Under the pieces are notes generated by a model, which was not told where the DNA came from, made no database searches, and was given only the letters and a program-made list of their open reading frames with translations. A stretch of 64,000 nt of DNA from UBA3064 sp023258775 (GTDB taxonomy: Bacteria > Pseudomonadota > Gammaproteobacteria > Burkholderiales > Burkholderiaceae_E): NCBI GenBank assembly GCA_044355655.1, contig JBIKXS010000004.1:89496-153495 (forward strand). The letters are read 5' to 3'. Of this stretch, positions 8,039 through 17,024 are shown in pieces. A program made the translations under genes and the position numbers. How positions within the stretch are numbered: position 1 is the stretch's first letter; every line of letters begins with the position of its first letter.

Positions 8039-8509
8039 ATGCAAGCGATTGAAAGATTTTGGATCTCATCGCTTATGCGTGAATCGACCTGGCTTTATCC
8101 TGCCATTGAGACAATCCACCTCTTAGGTATGGCTGTCTTGTTCGGGTCGATCATGCTTGTTGACATCCGTCTGATCGGAATTGGTCGAGACATTGACCCG
8201 CAGCGTCTTTTTCGATTTGCAATCCCGCTAACGCTCGCAGGGTTTCTTCTTGCCGGCGCAAGTGGCTTTATGTTGTTCCTGACTGAAGCGTCAACCTTCA
8301 TTGCTTCAAGACTTTTCGTGTTGAAGATTAGCCTTATATTCATGCTCGTGTGCAATGCCGCCTCCGTTCACTTACGAATCAAACAGGACATCAGGCCTCA
8401 TCGAGATGGCGGCGACGAGTTTCCACCCTTGATACGATTACAGGCGGTGCTTTCAATGCTTGGTTGGGCCGCAGTCCTCGCGATGGGGCGTTGGTTAGCG
8501 TACCTGTGA
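8039..8509 (+). CDS. DUF6644 family inner-membrane protein
   Basis: A 156-residue protein with about four membrane segments. It opens MQAIERFWISSLMRESTWLYPAIETIHLLG and continues with VLFGSIMLVDIRLIG, the characteristic first half of DUF6644. I prefer the ATG at 8039 over the upstream frame extension, which adds 16 unlike residues. Conserved histidine in IHLLG and the second, fourth helices resemble small cytochrome b-like four-helix folds, but no haem site can be proven. Likely co-transcribed with the DUF6152 gene 173 bases upstream. Confidence 0.7.
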   Translation: MQAIERFWISSLMRESTWLYPAIETIHLLGMAVLFGSIMLVDIRLIGIGRDIDPQRLFRFAIPLTLAGFLLAGASGFMLFLTEASTFIASRLFVLKISLIFMLVCNAASVHLRIKQDIRPHRDGGDEFPPLIRLQAVLSMLGWAAVLAMGRWLAYL

Positions 8510-8759
8510 GCCTAGAGTTCGCCTCATACACATCGGATGCAAAACATTCGTCGCATGCTCCCAAAGCATGAGCACGATGCGCAGCAAATGCGATACGCTG
8601 CCTTAAATGCCATAGCCATACCGCCTCAAACAGTCTTGTGGCGAAGGCTCCGGGTGTGGGAAGCGTTTCAGACTGGTCCTCAAGGGTCAAAATGGGTCAC
8701 GCTTTCCCCGAACATCAACGACCAGAATAACCTGCTTTCTCCACGCCGACTTTTTTGAC

Positions 8760-10880
8760 TTGTCCTTGAAAGCCCTGCACTCACCTTCTCGGCGCATTGC
8801 CGGCATCGATGGATTACGCGCACTTGCTGTGATCGCCGTCATGGTTTTCCACGCCGATGTTGCCATCGGTCGTGGTGGCTATCTTGGCGTGGATGTCTTC
8901 TTCGTTATTTCAGGATTTCTGATCACAAGTATCTTGCTGCGGGAGCTCAGAAGCGACGGGGCAATCTCGTTCGCTGACTTTTTTGAGCGTCGAGCCAGAC
9001 GCATAATGCCTGCGATGCTCGCCGTGATCGGCGGCACGGCGCTCGCTTGTCAGCTCCTAAGGCCAGAAGCGCTTCCTGCCCTCGGTAACGATGCCATCGC
9101 TTCCTTACTCATGCTGGCGAACTGGCATTTTGTACTGAACGGCATTTCGTACTTTGAAAAGTACGAAGGTTACCGGATGCTCGAACACTTCTGGTCGCTA
9201 GCCCTGGAGGAGCAGTTTTACATGGCCTGGCCGTTGGTCGTGCTCGCAGTGGCGGCGCGCTGGGGCCGGGCAGGTCTTGGACGTTTTGCTGCTGGCCTTG
9301 CCTTTGGTTCTGCGGTTTGGATGGCTTGGCTTGCCTATGTGCTTGGGTTTCCCGAATCGATGGACATCAATCGGGTGTACTTCGGTACGGACACTCATGC
9401 GGTGGGCCTTCTCGTTGGCGCTGCGCTTGCCTGTTCGTTTGCACGTGTCAAGGCCTACCTTCGCCTACGCTATGAAGCGCGGCGGGAGTTGATCGCGAGA
9501 CTACTTGCGTTTTGCAGCCTCACAGGATTGCTCATCTTACTCACGCAAGTGGCTGAAAATCATCCGCTGCTTTATCCCCTCGGCTTTGTTGTAACAAGCC
9601 TTTGCACGGCCGGACTAATTTTTGCTTTTACGATCTCACCAAGCTGCGGCAAGGTTTTCGATCTACAGCCTTTAAAATGGATTGGCGAACGGTCCTATGG
9701 CATTTATCTATGGCATTGGCCGGTGTTTGCACTTACCCGCCCCGGGCTCGACATCGACCTCTCCCAGGACCAGACCTTTTTGCTGCGCTGCCTGATCACC
9801 CTTGCGCTGGCAGCGATTTCCTATCACCTGATTGAAGTCCCGATGCTTTCGTCGAGGACGCCTTTAATCAACGGGAATCGACAGCGCCTCGCCTTGTTTG
9901 CCCTTAGTACGGCTATCGTTTCTGGTTTATCGGTGTTTATTATCCAGACAGAGCAGAGCGACAGCCTGAATCCTCGAGCGCTACTGCTCAGCAGCAATGC
10001 AGCACCCGCGAACGAAACTCGGCGCGTTGAAATGCAATCAATGCTCCAACGCTACGACTTGGGGTCTTGGCGTGGTGGCTCGCAGGACGTCAAAGCTGGT
10101 GCATCGGAAGTCAAGGAAAATGCTCAATCAGCCTTTGCACCAAATCTTGAGCAACCCCGTCGTGATTGGTCAGCGTTTTTGGCATCCGCGATTGCAAACC
10201 GAACTGAACTTGGCATGAAGCGAGAAGCCGATAACCTGCATGCTACCGTACCCCCAACTCGCGAAAGTGTCGATAAGGCATCTCTAGCCGCAAATGATGC
10301 TGTTGTTCCGCCGAGTAACGTGTCCGCACCGCCAGCTACTAGCAGCACAGCCTTATCCGTTCGACCGGTTGCTAGTACGACGACAACTGTTAACCCCTCG
10401 AACTATAGTGCGATTACCCTCTTTGGTGACTCGGTATTGCTCGGCGCGAGGGGGTTGATCGAGCGCAGCATGGCCGAGGCCGCCGTACACGCAGAGGTCG
10501 GCTGGCAGGCCTCAGATGTGCTTAATACCTTGCAACGAGTTCGAGAATCTGGTGAACTTCATCCGATTGTATTGATCCATTTGGGCACCAATGGCTATGT
10601 AACAGAAAAGCAATTGCGGACAATTCTTGACATGCTTAGGGACCGACAACGCGTGCTTGTCGTTAATACCAGAGTACCGAAGCGCTGGATGGCTGCAAAT
10701 AATGCGCTGATTGAGGCTGTAGTGCCAACATACAGAAACACGGTGTTGATTGACTGGTTTGGAATTTCTGATAGCAGGTCTGATTATTTCGTTGCTGATG
10801 GCGTACACCTGACAGCTAGCGGGATGCGGGCTTTCGTGGCTGCGGTGACAAGCAACACCTTGATCGCGCAAGCGAGATGA
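8760..10880 (+). CDS. OafA/YrhL-type acyltransferase fused to an SGNH domain
   Basis: Membrane O-acetyltransferase of the OatA/OafA class, 706 residues. The N-terminal ~380 residues are Acyltransferase_3: GIDGLRALAVIAVMVFH, GVDVFFVISGFLIT, EQFYMAWPL and about ten membrane helices. A Ser/Ala-rich linker follows. The C-terminal ~170 residues are an SGNH domain with GDSVLLG (nucleophile Ser), HLGTNG and DGVHLT (Asp-His). Such fusions move acetyl groups to periplasmic glycans, here LPS O-antigen, capsule or peptidoglycan. The TTG start lacks a clear ribosome site; another TTG is 6 bases later. The next gene is a second SGNH protein. Confidence 0.85.
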   Translation: MSLKALHSPSRRIAGIDGLRALAVIAVMVFHADVAIGRGGYLGVDVFFVISGFLITSILLRELRSDGAISFADFFERRARRIMPAMLAVIGGTALACQLLRPEALPALGNDAIASLLMLANWHFVLNGISYFEKYEGYRMLEHFWSLALEEQFYMAWPLVVLAVAARWGRAGLGRFAAGLAFGSAVWMAWLAYVLGFPESMDINRVYFGTDTHAVGLLVGAALACSFARVKAYLRLRYEARRELIARLLAFCSLTGLLILLTQVAENHPLLYPLGFVVTSLCTAGLIFAFTISPSCGKVFDLQPLKWIGERSYGIYLWHWPVFALTRPGLDIDLSQDQTFLLRCLITLALAAISYHLIEVPMLSSRTPLINGNRQRLALFALSTAIVSGLSVFIIQTEQSDSLNPRALLLSSNAAPANETRRVEMQSMLQRYDLGSWRGGSQDVKAGASEVKENAQSAFAPNLEQPRRDWSAFLASAIANRTELGMKREADNLHATVPPTRESVDKASLAANDAVVPPSNVSAPPATSSTALSVRPVASTTTTVNPSNYSAITLFGDSVLLGARGLIERSMAEAAVHAEVGWQASDVLNTLQRVRESGELHPIVLIHLGTNGYVTEKQLRTILDMLRDRQRVLVVNTRVPKRWMAANNALIEAVVPTYRNTVLIDWFGISDSRSDYFVADGVHLTASGMRAFVAAVTSNTLIAQAR

Positions 10881-10920
10881 CCAATAAAATACATTGAACG
10901 GTTCAATTAAGCGACCGATT

Positions 10921-12630
10921 ATGTCGATGATCGAATCTGCTGGGACCTTATTAAGTTTAAGCAAAATCTTCTGTAGATTTCGGCTCCTGCCTTGTTTCTT
11001 GTTAATTCCTTTTTCTGTAACTCCCGTCGCAAGCGCAGATGCTGCTTATGATCTTCCCGACTTAGTCTGTCCTTCTGGCGCTCGGCTCGCAAAAGGTAAA
11101 CACTTTCCATCTGTTGCAGCAGCACGCGCAGCCCTGAGAACCCCGCCGGAACAAAGCGCTGGTCTGGGTGTCATTGCGAATCCCAACGCCCTGGACGATC
11201 AGGGAGCTAAAGCAGCAATGCTGCAAAGCAAGGTGTTCAGCGCTGCAGGCAGGCATGCGCAACAGGATCATCGAAATTTTCAATCATTACTGGATACAAA
11301 GCTTGCGCGCTTGTTTCAGCCAGCGACTGACCAGGACGATAGCAACAATGCGAATCTATTGTCGGACTCACTAGCGAGTGCTAGTCCAGCACCAGGGTTT
11401 CGGCGATTGGGGATTTGGGGCGATAGCCATTTAGCATCAGGGGTTTTCGTTGAAGAACTCGCGCGACGCTTGGCGCTGCAGGGCGTTGCTGTGGGTACAT
11501 CGTTTATTCCTCCCTACATGCCCAGGCGAGGCGTACGTCTACCCCTGAGGGCTTTTTGCCTGAGTGATGACTGGCGTTTTAAAGGGATTTTCCAAGGGGA
11601 CGCGCAAGCCGATACTGGGCCAGCACTTGCAGAAATGCGAAGTCGTGGGCAGGCTGCTGCAAGTGCTCAGCCGACAGGCAGTCAACAACTTGGTAAAGCC
11701 AATCAGAGTCTTGCAAGCCCATTAGGATCGGCAACTGAAGCATTCTTAGGACTTGATTTAAGAGATGAGGAAAAGCAAAGTGACATTACTGCCCTACGTA
11801 TGCTCTATCGAACGCTCCAAGCGCCATTAGAACTGTCGATTGCAATCAACCATCAGCCCGAACGCATCATTCGATTCGACGAAGCGACCGAGCCAAGCGC
11901 TGTTACAAAATTTCCGATCGAAGCCGAAGATGGTGGGCGACTGTCAACCCTGAGCATTCGAGTCCTTAGTGGTGAGTTGGCGATTCAGGGCTTTGAAATC
12001 GATCGTGAATTAAATCCCACGCTAAGTATCGATACGCTTGCCTTTCCTGGAGCCACCGTTAATGGCTGGGCACAGCTAAACCCAAGTTCACTGACGAGCT
12101 TGATTGAAGATCGACCTTATGATGCAGTCATTCTTGAGTATGGGACCAATGAGGCTGCTGGCGATTTTGATCCTAGCCAATACACCGAAGCCCTGAGGCA
12201 AGCCTTGACCAAGATGCGTGAAGTGATGCCCAAGGTGCCTTGTTTGCTGATTGGTGCGCCAGACCGAGGAAGTACAGATCGTGTTATTCGCAGCCAACGC
12301 GCCACAAGATCCGTGCGTAGCGGCAACTTTGATCGGACTCAGCGTCTCAAAGCCTCACTAATTCATAAGCAGGTTAACGCAATACAGTCGCGTATTGGTT
12401 CACAGTTTGGGTGCCATAGCTGGGACTGGCAGCAGGCCATGGGTGGGCCTGGTGCCGCCTATCGCTGGGCGCGTGCAAAGCCAGCATTGATGTCGCGTGA
12501 TCTCATTCACCTGACTGCCGATGGTTACCGGCAAAGCGCCGAGGTCTTGGCAGTCAAGCTGGGTTGGGGTCAGAGTCAGACCAGCAGTCGTGCTTCGGGC
12601 GCTGAGGCAGTTCGCGAAATACCTCGCTAA
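10921..12630 (+). CDS. Exported SGNH-fold protein, probable O-acetyl transfer partner
   Basis: A 569-residue protein with an N-terminal signal or anchor (RLLPCFLLIPFSVTPVASA). It has RLGIWGDSHLASG (block I with Ser), EYGTNEA (block III) and DLIHLTADGY near the C-terminus (Asp-x-x-His), so it is a likely active SGNH hydrolase/transferase. Inserts between the blocks make it much longer than a plain SGNH domain. It follows the acyltransferase-SGNH gene by 40 bases, as in two-component glycan acetylation systems. I use the ATG at 10921; a TTG at 10894 and an ATG at 10927 are alternatives. Its 3' end overlaps the convergent Bug receptor gene by 4 bases. Confidence 0.7.
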   Translation: MSMIESAGTLLSLSKIFCRFRLLPCFLLIPFSVTPVASADAAYDLPDLVCPSGARLAKGKHFPSVAAARAALRTPPEQSAGLGVIANPNALDDQGAKAAMLQSKVFSAAGRHAQQDHRNFQSLLDTKLARLFQPATDQDDSNNANLLSDSLASASPAPGFRRLGIWGDSHLASGVFVEELARRLALQGVAVGTSFIPPYMPRRGVRLPLRAFCLSDDWRFKGIFQGDAQADTGPALAEMRSRGQAAASAQPTGSQQLGKANQSLASPLGSATEAFLGLDLRDEEKQSDITALRMLYRTLQAPLELSIAINHQPERIIRFDEATEPSAVTKFPIEAEDGGRLSTLSIRVLSGELAIQGFEIDRELNPTLSIDTLAFPGATVNGWAQLNPSSLTSLIEDRPYDAVILEYGTNEAAGDFDPSQYTEALRQALTKMREVMPKVPCLLIGAPDRGSTDRVIRSQRATRSVRSGNFDRTQRLKASLIHKQVNAIQSRIGSQFGCHSWDWQQAMGGPGAAYRWARAKPALMSRDLIHLTADGYRQSAEVLAVKLGWGQSQTSSRASGAEAVREIPR

Positions 12631-13595
12631 ATCTTGAGTGATTTGGCAACATTTGCCCAGATTAGGCTTTGCTCAGCCAGATAACTTCGGAAAGACTGTG
12701 GCGTGCGAGGATCAGCTTCAATCCCTAATTTCTCAAAACGTTCAAGCAGGGGACCTTCCTTTAACATGCTTATTGCAACGGCGTGAACTTTGGCTACAAC
12801 TGATTCCGGTAAACCAGCCGGACCGAGAAGGCCGAACCAGCCTTGCGCAATGAATCCTGGGTGAATCTCATGAAGTGTTGGAACATTGGCAAGAACGGGC
12901 GCACGCTGCGATCCCGTGGTCGCCAAGACTCGTAGCTTTCCCGCTGCTGCATTACTGACCGTATTAGTAAGCGCACTTTCAAAGGATAAATCCACGACCC
13001 CAGCGAGCAAGTCTTGCATTGCAGGGGCAGCACCTTTGTAGGGAACATGAACCAGATCAACGCCAAATGTCTTACAAAACCGCTCGCCAACTAAATGAGG
13101 TAGAGATCCGTTACCAACGCTTGCGTAGGTGATTTTTCCTGGACGCTCTTTCGCTGCGCGTATTAAATCGGGGATGCTCTGAAATGGGGTCTTAATCCCT
13201 GCAAGCAGGGCTCCAGGCGTGTTGACAATGTTTGTAATTGGGGTGAAGTCCTTTTCAGGGTTGAAGGGCAAGTTTGGCGTGACGTGTGGCGCGATCGATA
13301 TCGCACTTACTGTCATCACGCCCAACGTGTAGCCATCGGGCGACGACCTTGCCAGAGCAGCTGTCCCAATATTACCCCCTGCTCCCGCTTTGTTCTCAAC
13401 AGTGCAAGCCTGACCAAAAGCTTCAGTGATCCTTTTAGCAAGTTCGCGCGCTACCAAATCTGTAACGCCGCCCGGCGGAAATGGCACAATCATAGTAATG
13501 GGCTTATTCGGATAGTTTGTCTGCGCGAACAAAGGCGAACTGAAGCCAACGAGACCCGTTGAAAAACCACGCTTTATGAGATCACGACGATTCAT
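12627..13595 (-). CDS. Bug/TctC-family periplasmic solute-binding protein
   Basis: A 322-residue extracytoplasmic receptor of the tripartite tricarboxylate transporter class. MNRRDLIKRGF resembles a twin-arginine signal (RRDLIK), cleaved after LFAQ. The Bug hallmarks are VPFPPGGVTD, VENKAGAGGNIG, SSPDGYTLG and HVPYKGAAPA. No tctA/tctB membrane genes lie nearby, so it is an orphan receptor, as most Bug proteins are. The ligand is probably a carboxylate but cannot be told. Confidence 0.92.
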   Translation of the reverse strand: MNRRDLIKRGFSTGLVGFSSPLFAQTNYPNKPITMIVPFPPGGVTDLVARELAKRITEAFGQACTVENKAGAGGNIGTAALARSSPDGYTLGVMTVSAISIAPHVTPNLPFNPEKDFTPITNIVNTPGALLAGIKTPFQSIPDLIRAAKERPGKITYASVGNGSLPHLVGERFCKTFGVDLVHVPYKGAAPAMQDLLAGVVDLSFESALTNTVSNAAAGKLRVLATTGSQRAPVLANVPTLHEIHPGFIAQGWFGLLGPAGLPESVVAKVHAVAISMLKEGPLLERFEKLGIEADPRTPQSFRSYLAEQSLIWANVAKSLKI

Positions 13596-13724
13596 ATCTG
13601 ATTAGTCCTTTGCGATGTCGGTATCAATAGAATACTTAATCGATTAAATTTTGATTGATGAAATGCTTGGGTTCATGTCGACCTAATAAAGTTTGAGGAT
13701 GCTTCCTATTTATATCATCTATAA

Positions 13725-14702
13725 CTAATAGCGTGAAAAACCTGCTAAGCGCTGAGCGATAATTGCCTCTGCCTCTGCCATGATTCGATCGATTAATGCT
13801 TTGACGGTTGGGATGTCATGAATCAAACCAGCTACCATGCCGCAACTCCAAGCGCCAGCATCCATGTCACCTTCAAGCATGATTTTGGGATAAACACCGG
13901 CAACTTCATCGACGATGTCCTCAAACCTCAAGCCAGTTCCGAGCAGTTTTTCTTTTTCAAGTAAACGGTCGACAACAGCGTTTTTCAAAACCCTTTCGGT
14001 ATTACGCAAGGGGCGCATCACCAATCGTGTATCGAGTTCGCTTGCAGCGACAATCGCATCTTTGACATGTTGATGTACCGGAGCTTCTTGGGTTGCAATA
14101 AAACGTGTGCCCATATTTATACCCTCAGCACCAAGGGCAAGTGCAGCAACTAAACTGCGGCCATCTGCCATCCCACCACTTGCCACAAACGGGATCTTAA
14201 GTTCGTCGGCGGCACGAGGCAAAAGTATAAAATTCGGAACGTCATCTTCCCCTGGATGCCCGCCACATTCAAAGCCGTCCACACTGACCGCGTCACAGCC
14301 GATAGCCTGTGCCTTGAGCGAATGTCGCACGCTCGTGCATTTATGAATCACTTTAATGCCGGCTTCTTGGAGCATAGGCAACCACTTTTGTGGATTATTT
14401 CCAGCGGTCTCGACCGCCTTAACGCCCCCTTCGACAATCGCCTTTATGTAGCCCGGGTAATCAGGACTAGTCACGGTAGGCAGAAATGTGAGATTAACGC
14501 CAAAGGGCTTATCGGTAAGGGAACGGCACTTGGCGATTTCCTCAGAAAGCAAAGCGGGCGATTTCTGTGTGAGACCCGTGATGATGCCCAAGCCACCCGC
14601 ATTACTTACTGCGGCAGCTAATTCAGCAAAGCCCACATAATGCATGCCACCCTGAATAATCGGGTGCTGAATACCAAAAAGCTCTGTAATTCGTGTTTTC
14701 AT
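13725..14702 (-). CDS. Nitronate monooxygenase family FMN enzyme
   Basis: A TIM-barrel flavoprotein of 325 residues. The ATG at 14702 gives MKTRITELFGIQHPIIQGGM, the family's conserved start; the frame runs 32 codons further up without similarity. Other motifs are GGLGIITGLT, VDGFECGGHPGEDDV, FVASGGMADGRSLVAALALGAEGINMGTRF (phosphate-binding). The HPGE motif and GGH loop match the NMO/2-nitropropane dioxygenase group; many members have other, unknown substrates. It stands alone on the minus strand, divergent from the SDR gene across a repeat-rich 523-base gap. Confidence 0.85.
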   Translation of the reverse strand: MKTRITELFGIQHPIIQGGMHYVGFAELAAAVSNAGGLGIITGLTQKSPALLSEEIAKCRSLTDKPFGVNLTFLPTVTSPDYPGYIKAIVEGGVKAVETAGNNPQKWLPMLQEAGIKVIHKCTSVRHSLKAQAIGCDAVSVDGFECGGHPGEDDVPNFILLPRAADELKIPFVASGGMADGRSLVAALALGAEGINMGTRFIATQEAPVHQHVKDAIVAASELDTRLVMRPLRNTERVLKNAVVDRLLEKEKLLGTGLRFEDIVDEVAGVYPKIMLEGDMDAGAWSCGMVAGLIHDIPTVKALIDRIMAEAEAIIAQRLAGFSRY

Positions 14703-14929
14703 AACGTTATGCTCGTCCTCGGCTTGAAAGGTTTGGTTCCTTGGCGATATGAATCCCACTGCTCGCTTGAATCGAAACGATCTCATCATGCAAGACATCC
14801 TGATCAGGATAGCTTGATGCCATGTTTCGATACCCTATCTTGAGTTCCAATTACTTGCTCCATACTGATTCAATCTTAAGCGAGCGACATGTCTCAGAAA
14901 TGGAAACCACCTTTGTTTTCATCAAGGAC

Positions 14930-15061
14930 TGAATTCTTTTGCACCCTGAACTGACTTCTTTTGCATCCACAAGTGACTTCTTTTGCGTCCTGAAATGACT
15001 TCTTTTGCATCCTGAAATGACTTTTTTAGATGCTGAACCGGCTTCTTTTGTATGCTGTATT
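14930..15061 (+). repeat. Six tandem copies of a 22-bp unit
   Basis: Units start at 14930, 14952, 14974, 14996, 15018 and 15040, exactly 22 bases apart. The core is TGACTTCTTTTGCATCCTG; units 2-4 are nearly identical and the outer ones degenerate. The array sits between the divergent nitronate monooxygenase and SDR genes, 100 bases before the SDR promoter. The remaining gap (14703-14929, 15062-15162) shows no gene. Confidence 0.9.
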
Positions 15062-15162
15062 GTCTCGTCCATCATTGTGTTGACTTGTGGTCTATCAGAT
15101 TGAGTCCGAGGCTTATCTGCGTTGTGGTCATTGTCCTGCTTGCGCCACACGCCTTAAGCCTT

Positions 15163-15191
15163 TTGGCATGAATCCTATTTATTATTATTAT
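15163..15191 (+). promoter_or_regulatory. Probable sigma-70 promoter of the SDR gene
   Basis: TTGGCA, a 17-base spacer and TATTAT, followed 34 bases later by the SDR ATG with AAGGG ahead of it. The spacer and -10 lie in an ATT-repeat tract. Confidence 0.5.
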
Positions 15192-15225
15192 TTATAACTT
15201 TAAGCGAATCTTTAAGGGCGACAAT

Positions 15226-16014
15226 ATGGGCAAACCGGTGGTATTGATACTTGGTGCGGGTGCTGGTATCGGCGGTCATGTGGCTAAGCGATTCGCTCGC
15301 GAGGGCTACCAAGCTTGTGTTGCGCGTCGAAGTGATAAAGCCGGCCTTGATCGGCTCGTGGATGAAATCAGAGATGCTGGTGGTTTGGCCACCGGCTTTA
15401 TGATCAATGCTGTCGAAGAGGGCAGTATTGAACAACTTGTTACCCATATCGAAACAAATATAGGTCCAATTACTGTAGCAATCTTTAACCTCGGTGCGCA
15501 GATCGGCGACCGTGGCCTTGTCAGTACGACGCTGAAGCAGTTCGAGATGGGATGGCGGATGGCATGCTTTGGGCTTTTCCGGCTGGCACATGTGCTCTTC
15601 CCATCGATGGAAATGCGCGGTGGAGGCACGCTTCTCGTCACGTCGGCGACAGCAGCCATGCGAGGTAATGCTGGCCAGCATTCACATGCTTCAGCCATGG
15701 GCGGAAGGCGTATGCTTTGTCAGTCGCTTAACGCGCAGTATGCGTGCAAAGGAATCCATGTTTCCCACATCGTCATTGACGGCGCCGTGGATGCACCGGA
15801 CACGCTCGGCAAGATGCTTGGACCTGAACGCTTTCAAGCCTTAAGGGAAAAAAAGGGTCTGGAAAACGACGGACTTCTTTTGCCTGCCGAAGTGGCCAAT
15901 ACTTATTACTATCTAGCACATCAGCACCGATCGGCATGGACTTTCGAACTTGACCTGAGAGCCCATTCGGATCTCGCTTGGTGGAATAGCCCAAGCAATC
16001 CGGACCTTAAATAA
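15226..16014 (+). CDS. SDR-family oxidoreductase lacking the usual YxxxK
   Basis: A 262-residue Rossmann protein. Cofactor binding is intact: VLILGAGAGIGGHVAKRF near residue 6-24 and the ARRSDK turn that favours NADP. The catalytic Ser is in LLVTSATAAM, but where classical SDRs have YxxxK this protein has SHASAMGGRR, so Tyr and Lys are absent. SDR relatives with the same loss exist and some are inactive or use other residues. The ATG at 15226 has AAGGG 7 bases upstream. It is followed after 26 bases by an MDR reductase, suggesting a two-gene transcript. Confidence 0.75.
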   Translation: MGKPVVLILGAGAGIGGHVAKRFAREGYQACVARRSDKAGLDRLVDEIRDAGGLATGFMINAVEEGSIEQLVTHIETNIGPITVAIFNLGAQIGDRGLVSTTLKQFEMGWRMACFGLFRLAHVLFPSMEMRGGGTLLVTSATAAMRGNAGQHSHASAMGGRRMLCQSLNAQYACKGIHVSHIVIDGAVDAPDTLGKMLGPERFQALREKKGLENDGLLLPAEVANTYYYLAHQHRSAWTFELDLRAHSDLAWWNSPSNPDLK

Positions 16015-16040
16015 TTCACACACCCTATTTTGGAGATTCG

Positions 16041-17024
16041 ATGAGAGCCGCTTGGTATCTTGAAACAGGCCCTGCAGAAGTTTTGCAAGTCGGCGAAGTG
16101 CCAACACCGGAGCCTGATGTCGGCCAGGTTCAGGTACGCGTTCACGCACATGGCGTGAACCCAACCGACTGGAAGCGTCGCGCCGGGCAGCGCGGAGCAG
16201 CGATTACTGAGCGGATGATTCCGGGCTACGATGGTGCCGGCGTCATTGCAGCGGTTGGTCGAGGTGTTAGCGATGCACGCGTCGGTGAGCGTGTTTGGGT
16301 TTGGGAAGGATTCCATCAGCAGTCGAGTGGCACTGCGGCAGAATTTATATGTGTTGATCAAACCCGCGCAATTGCCCTACCCGATTCAGTGAGTTTTGAC
16401 GAAGGTGCATGTCTGGGTGTACCCGCGCTGACTGCCTGTCACTCTCTGATGATGGCTGGCCCACTACTTGGGGAAGCAGTGATTGTGACTGGTGCTGCAG
16501 GGGTTGTTTGCAATTACGCTGTTCAGCTGGCAAAAGTAATGGGCGCCCGAGTTTTAGCACTCGTTCGCGGGGAGCCTGATAAAGAAGAAGATGCGCATCG
16601 TGCCGGTGCTGATAGCGTTATACACGCTGATCGTGATGATTTTCTTAAGTCAGCGCTTGATTTCACTGATGGTCGCGGTGCAAGGTGTGTCATTGATGTG
16701 GACCTCGGCGCACACCTCCATATAGCCTCGCGAATTACAGCGGTCAATGGCACGATTGCGAGCTTTGGCACAGCAAGTAATCCCAAGCCCACCCTTGACT
16801 GGACAGCTTTCATGCACCGAAATATTCATCTTTGCGGCGTCGGCATTTTTTCAGTCCCAGAATCCAGAAAAATGGAAGCTGCAGCATTTGTACAGGCATG
16901 TCTTGTCGCAGGGAACCTTTGGCATCGTATCGATAGTCGATGGCCGCTGGACGCAATTGCAAATGCACACAGACGGCAGGAAATGGGGCGCCCCAGAGGT
17001 AAGGTGATCGTCAATATTCAGTGA
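16041..17024 (+). CDS. Zinc-free MDR, quinone oxidoreductase-like
   Basis: A 327-residue NADPH-dependent medium-chain reductase. HGVNPTDWKRRAG, IPGYDGAGVIAAVG and VIVTGAAGVVCNYAVQLAK (nucleotide-binding) define the qor-like group. No structural or catalytic zinc cysteines are visible. Probably reduces quinones or enones; substrate unknown. A GGAG lies 8 bases before the ATG. Its end overlaps the convergent membrane-protein gene by 7 bases. Confidence 0.85.
   Translation: MRAAWYLETGPAEVLQVGEVPTPEPDVGQVQVRVHAHGVNPTDWKRRAGQRGAAITERMIPGYDGAGVIAAVGRGVSDARVGERVWVWEGFHQQSSGTAAEFICVDQTRAIALPDSVSFDEGACLGVPALTACHSLMMAGPLLGEAVIVTGAAGVVCNYAVQLAKVMGARVLALVRGEPDKEEDAHRAGADSVIHADRDDFLKSALDFTDGRGARCVIDVDLGAHLHIASRITAVNGTIASFGTASNPKPTLDWTAFMHRNIHLCGVGIFSVPESRKMEAAAFVQACLVAGNLWHRIDSRWPLDAIANAHRRQEMGRPRGKVIVNIQ

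Noticed and set aside
8391..8690. Minus-strand 99-codon frame in the gap before the acyltransferase
   Set aside because: Overlaps the DUF6644 gene, no ribosome site and no known motifs. The 8510-8759 gap otherwise shows nothing I can support.
12638..14843. Plus-strand frames up to 121 codons opposite the Bug and nitronate monooxygenase genes
   Set aside because: Antisense shadows without starts or motifs.
14930..15061. Possible CRISPR array
   Set aside because: Contiguous repeats without spacers.
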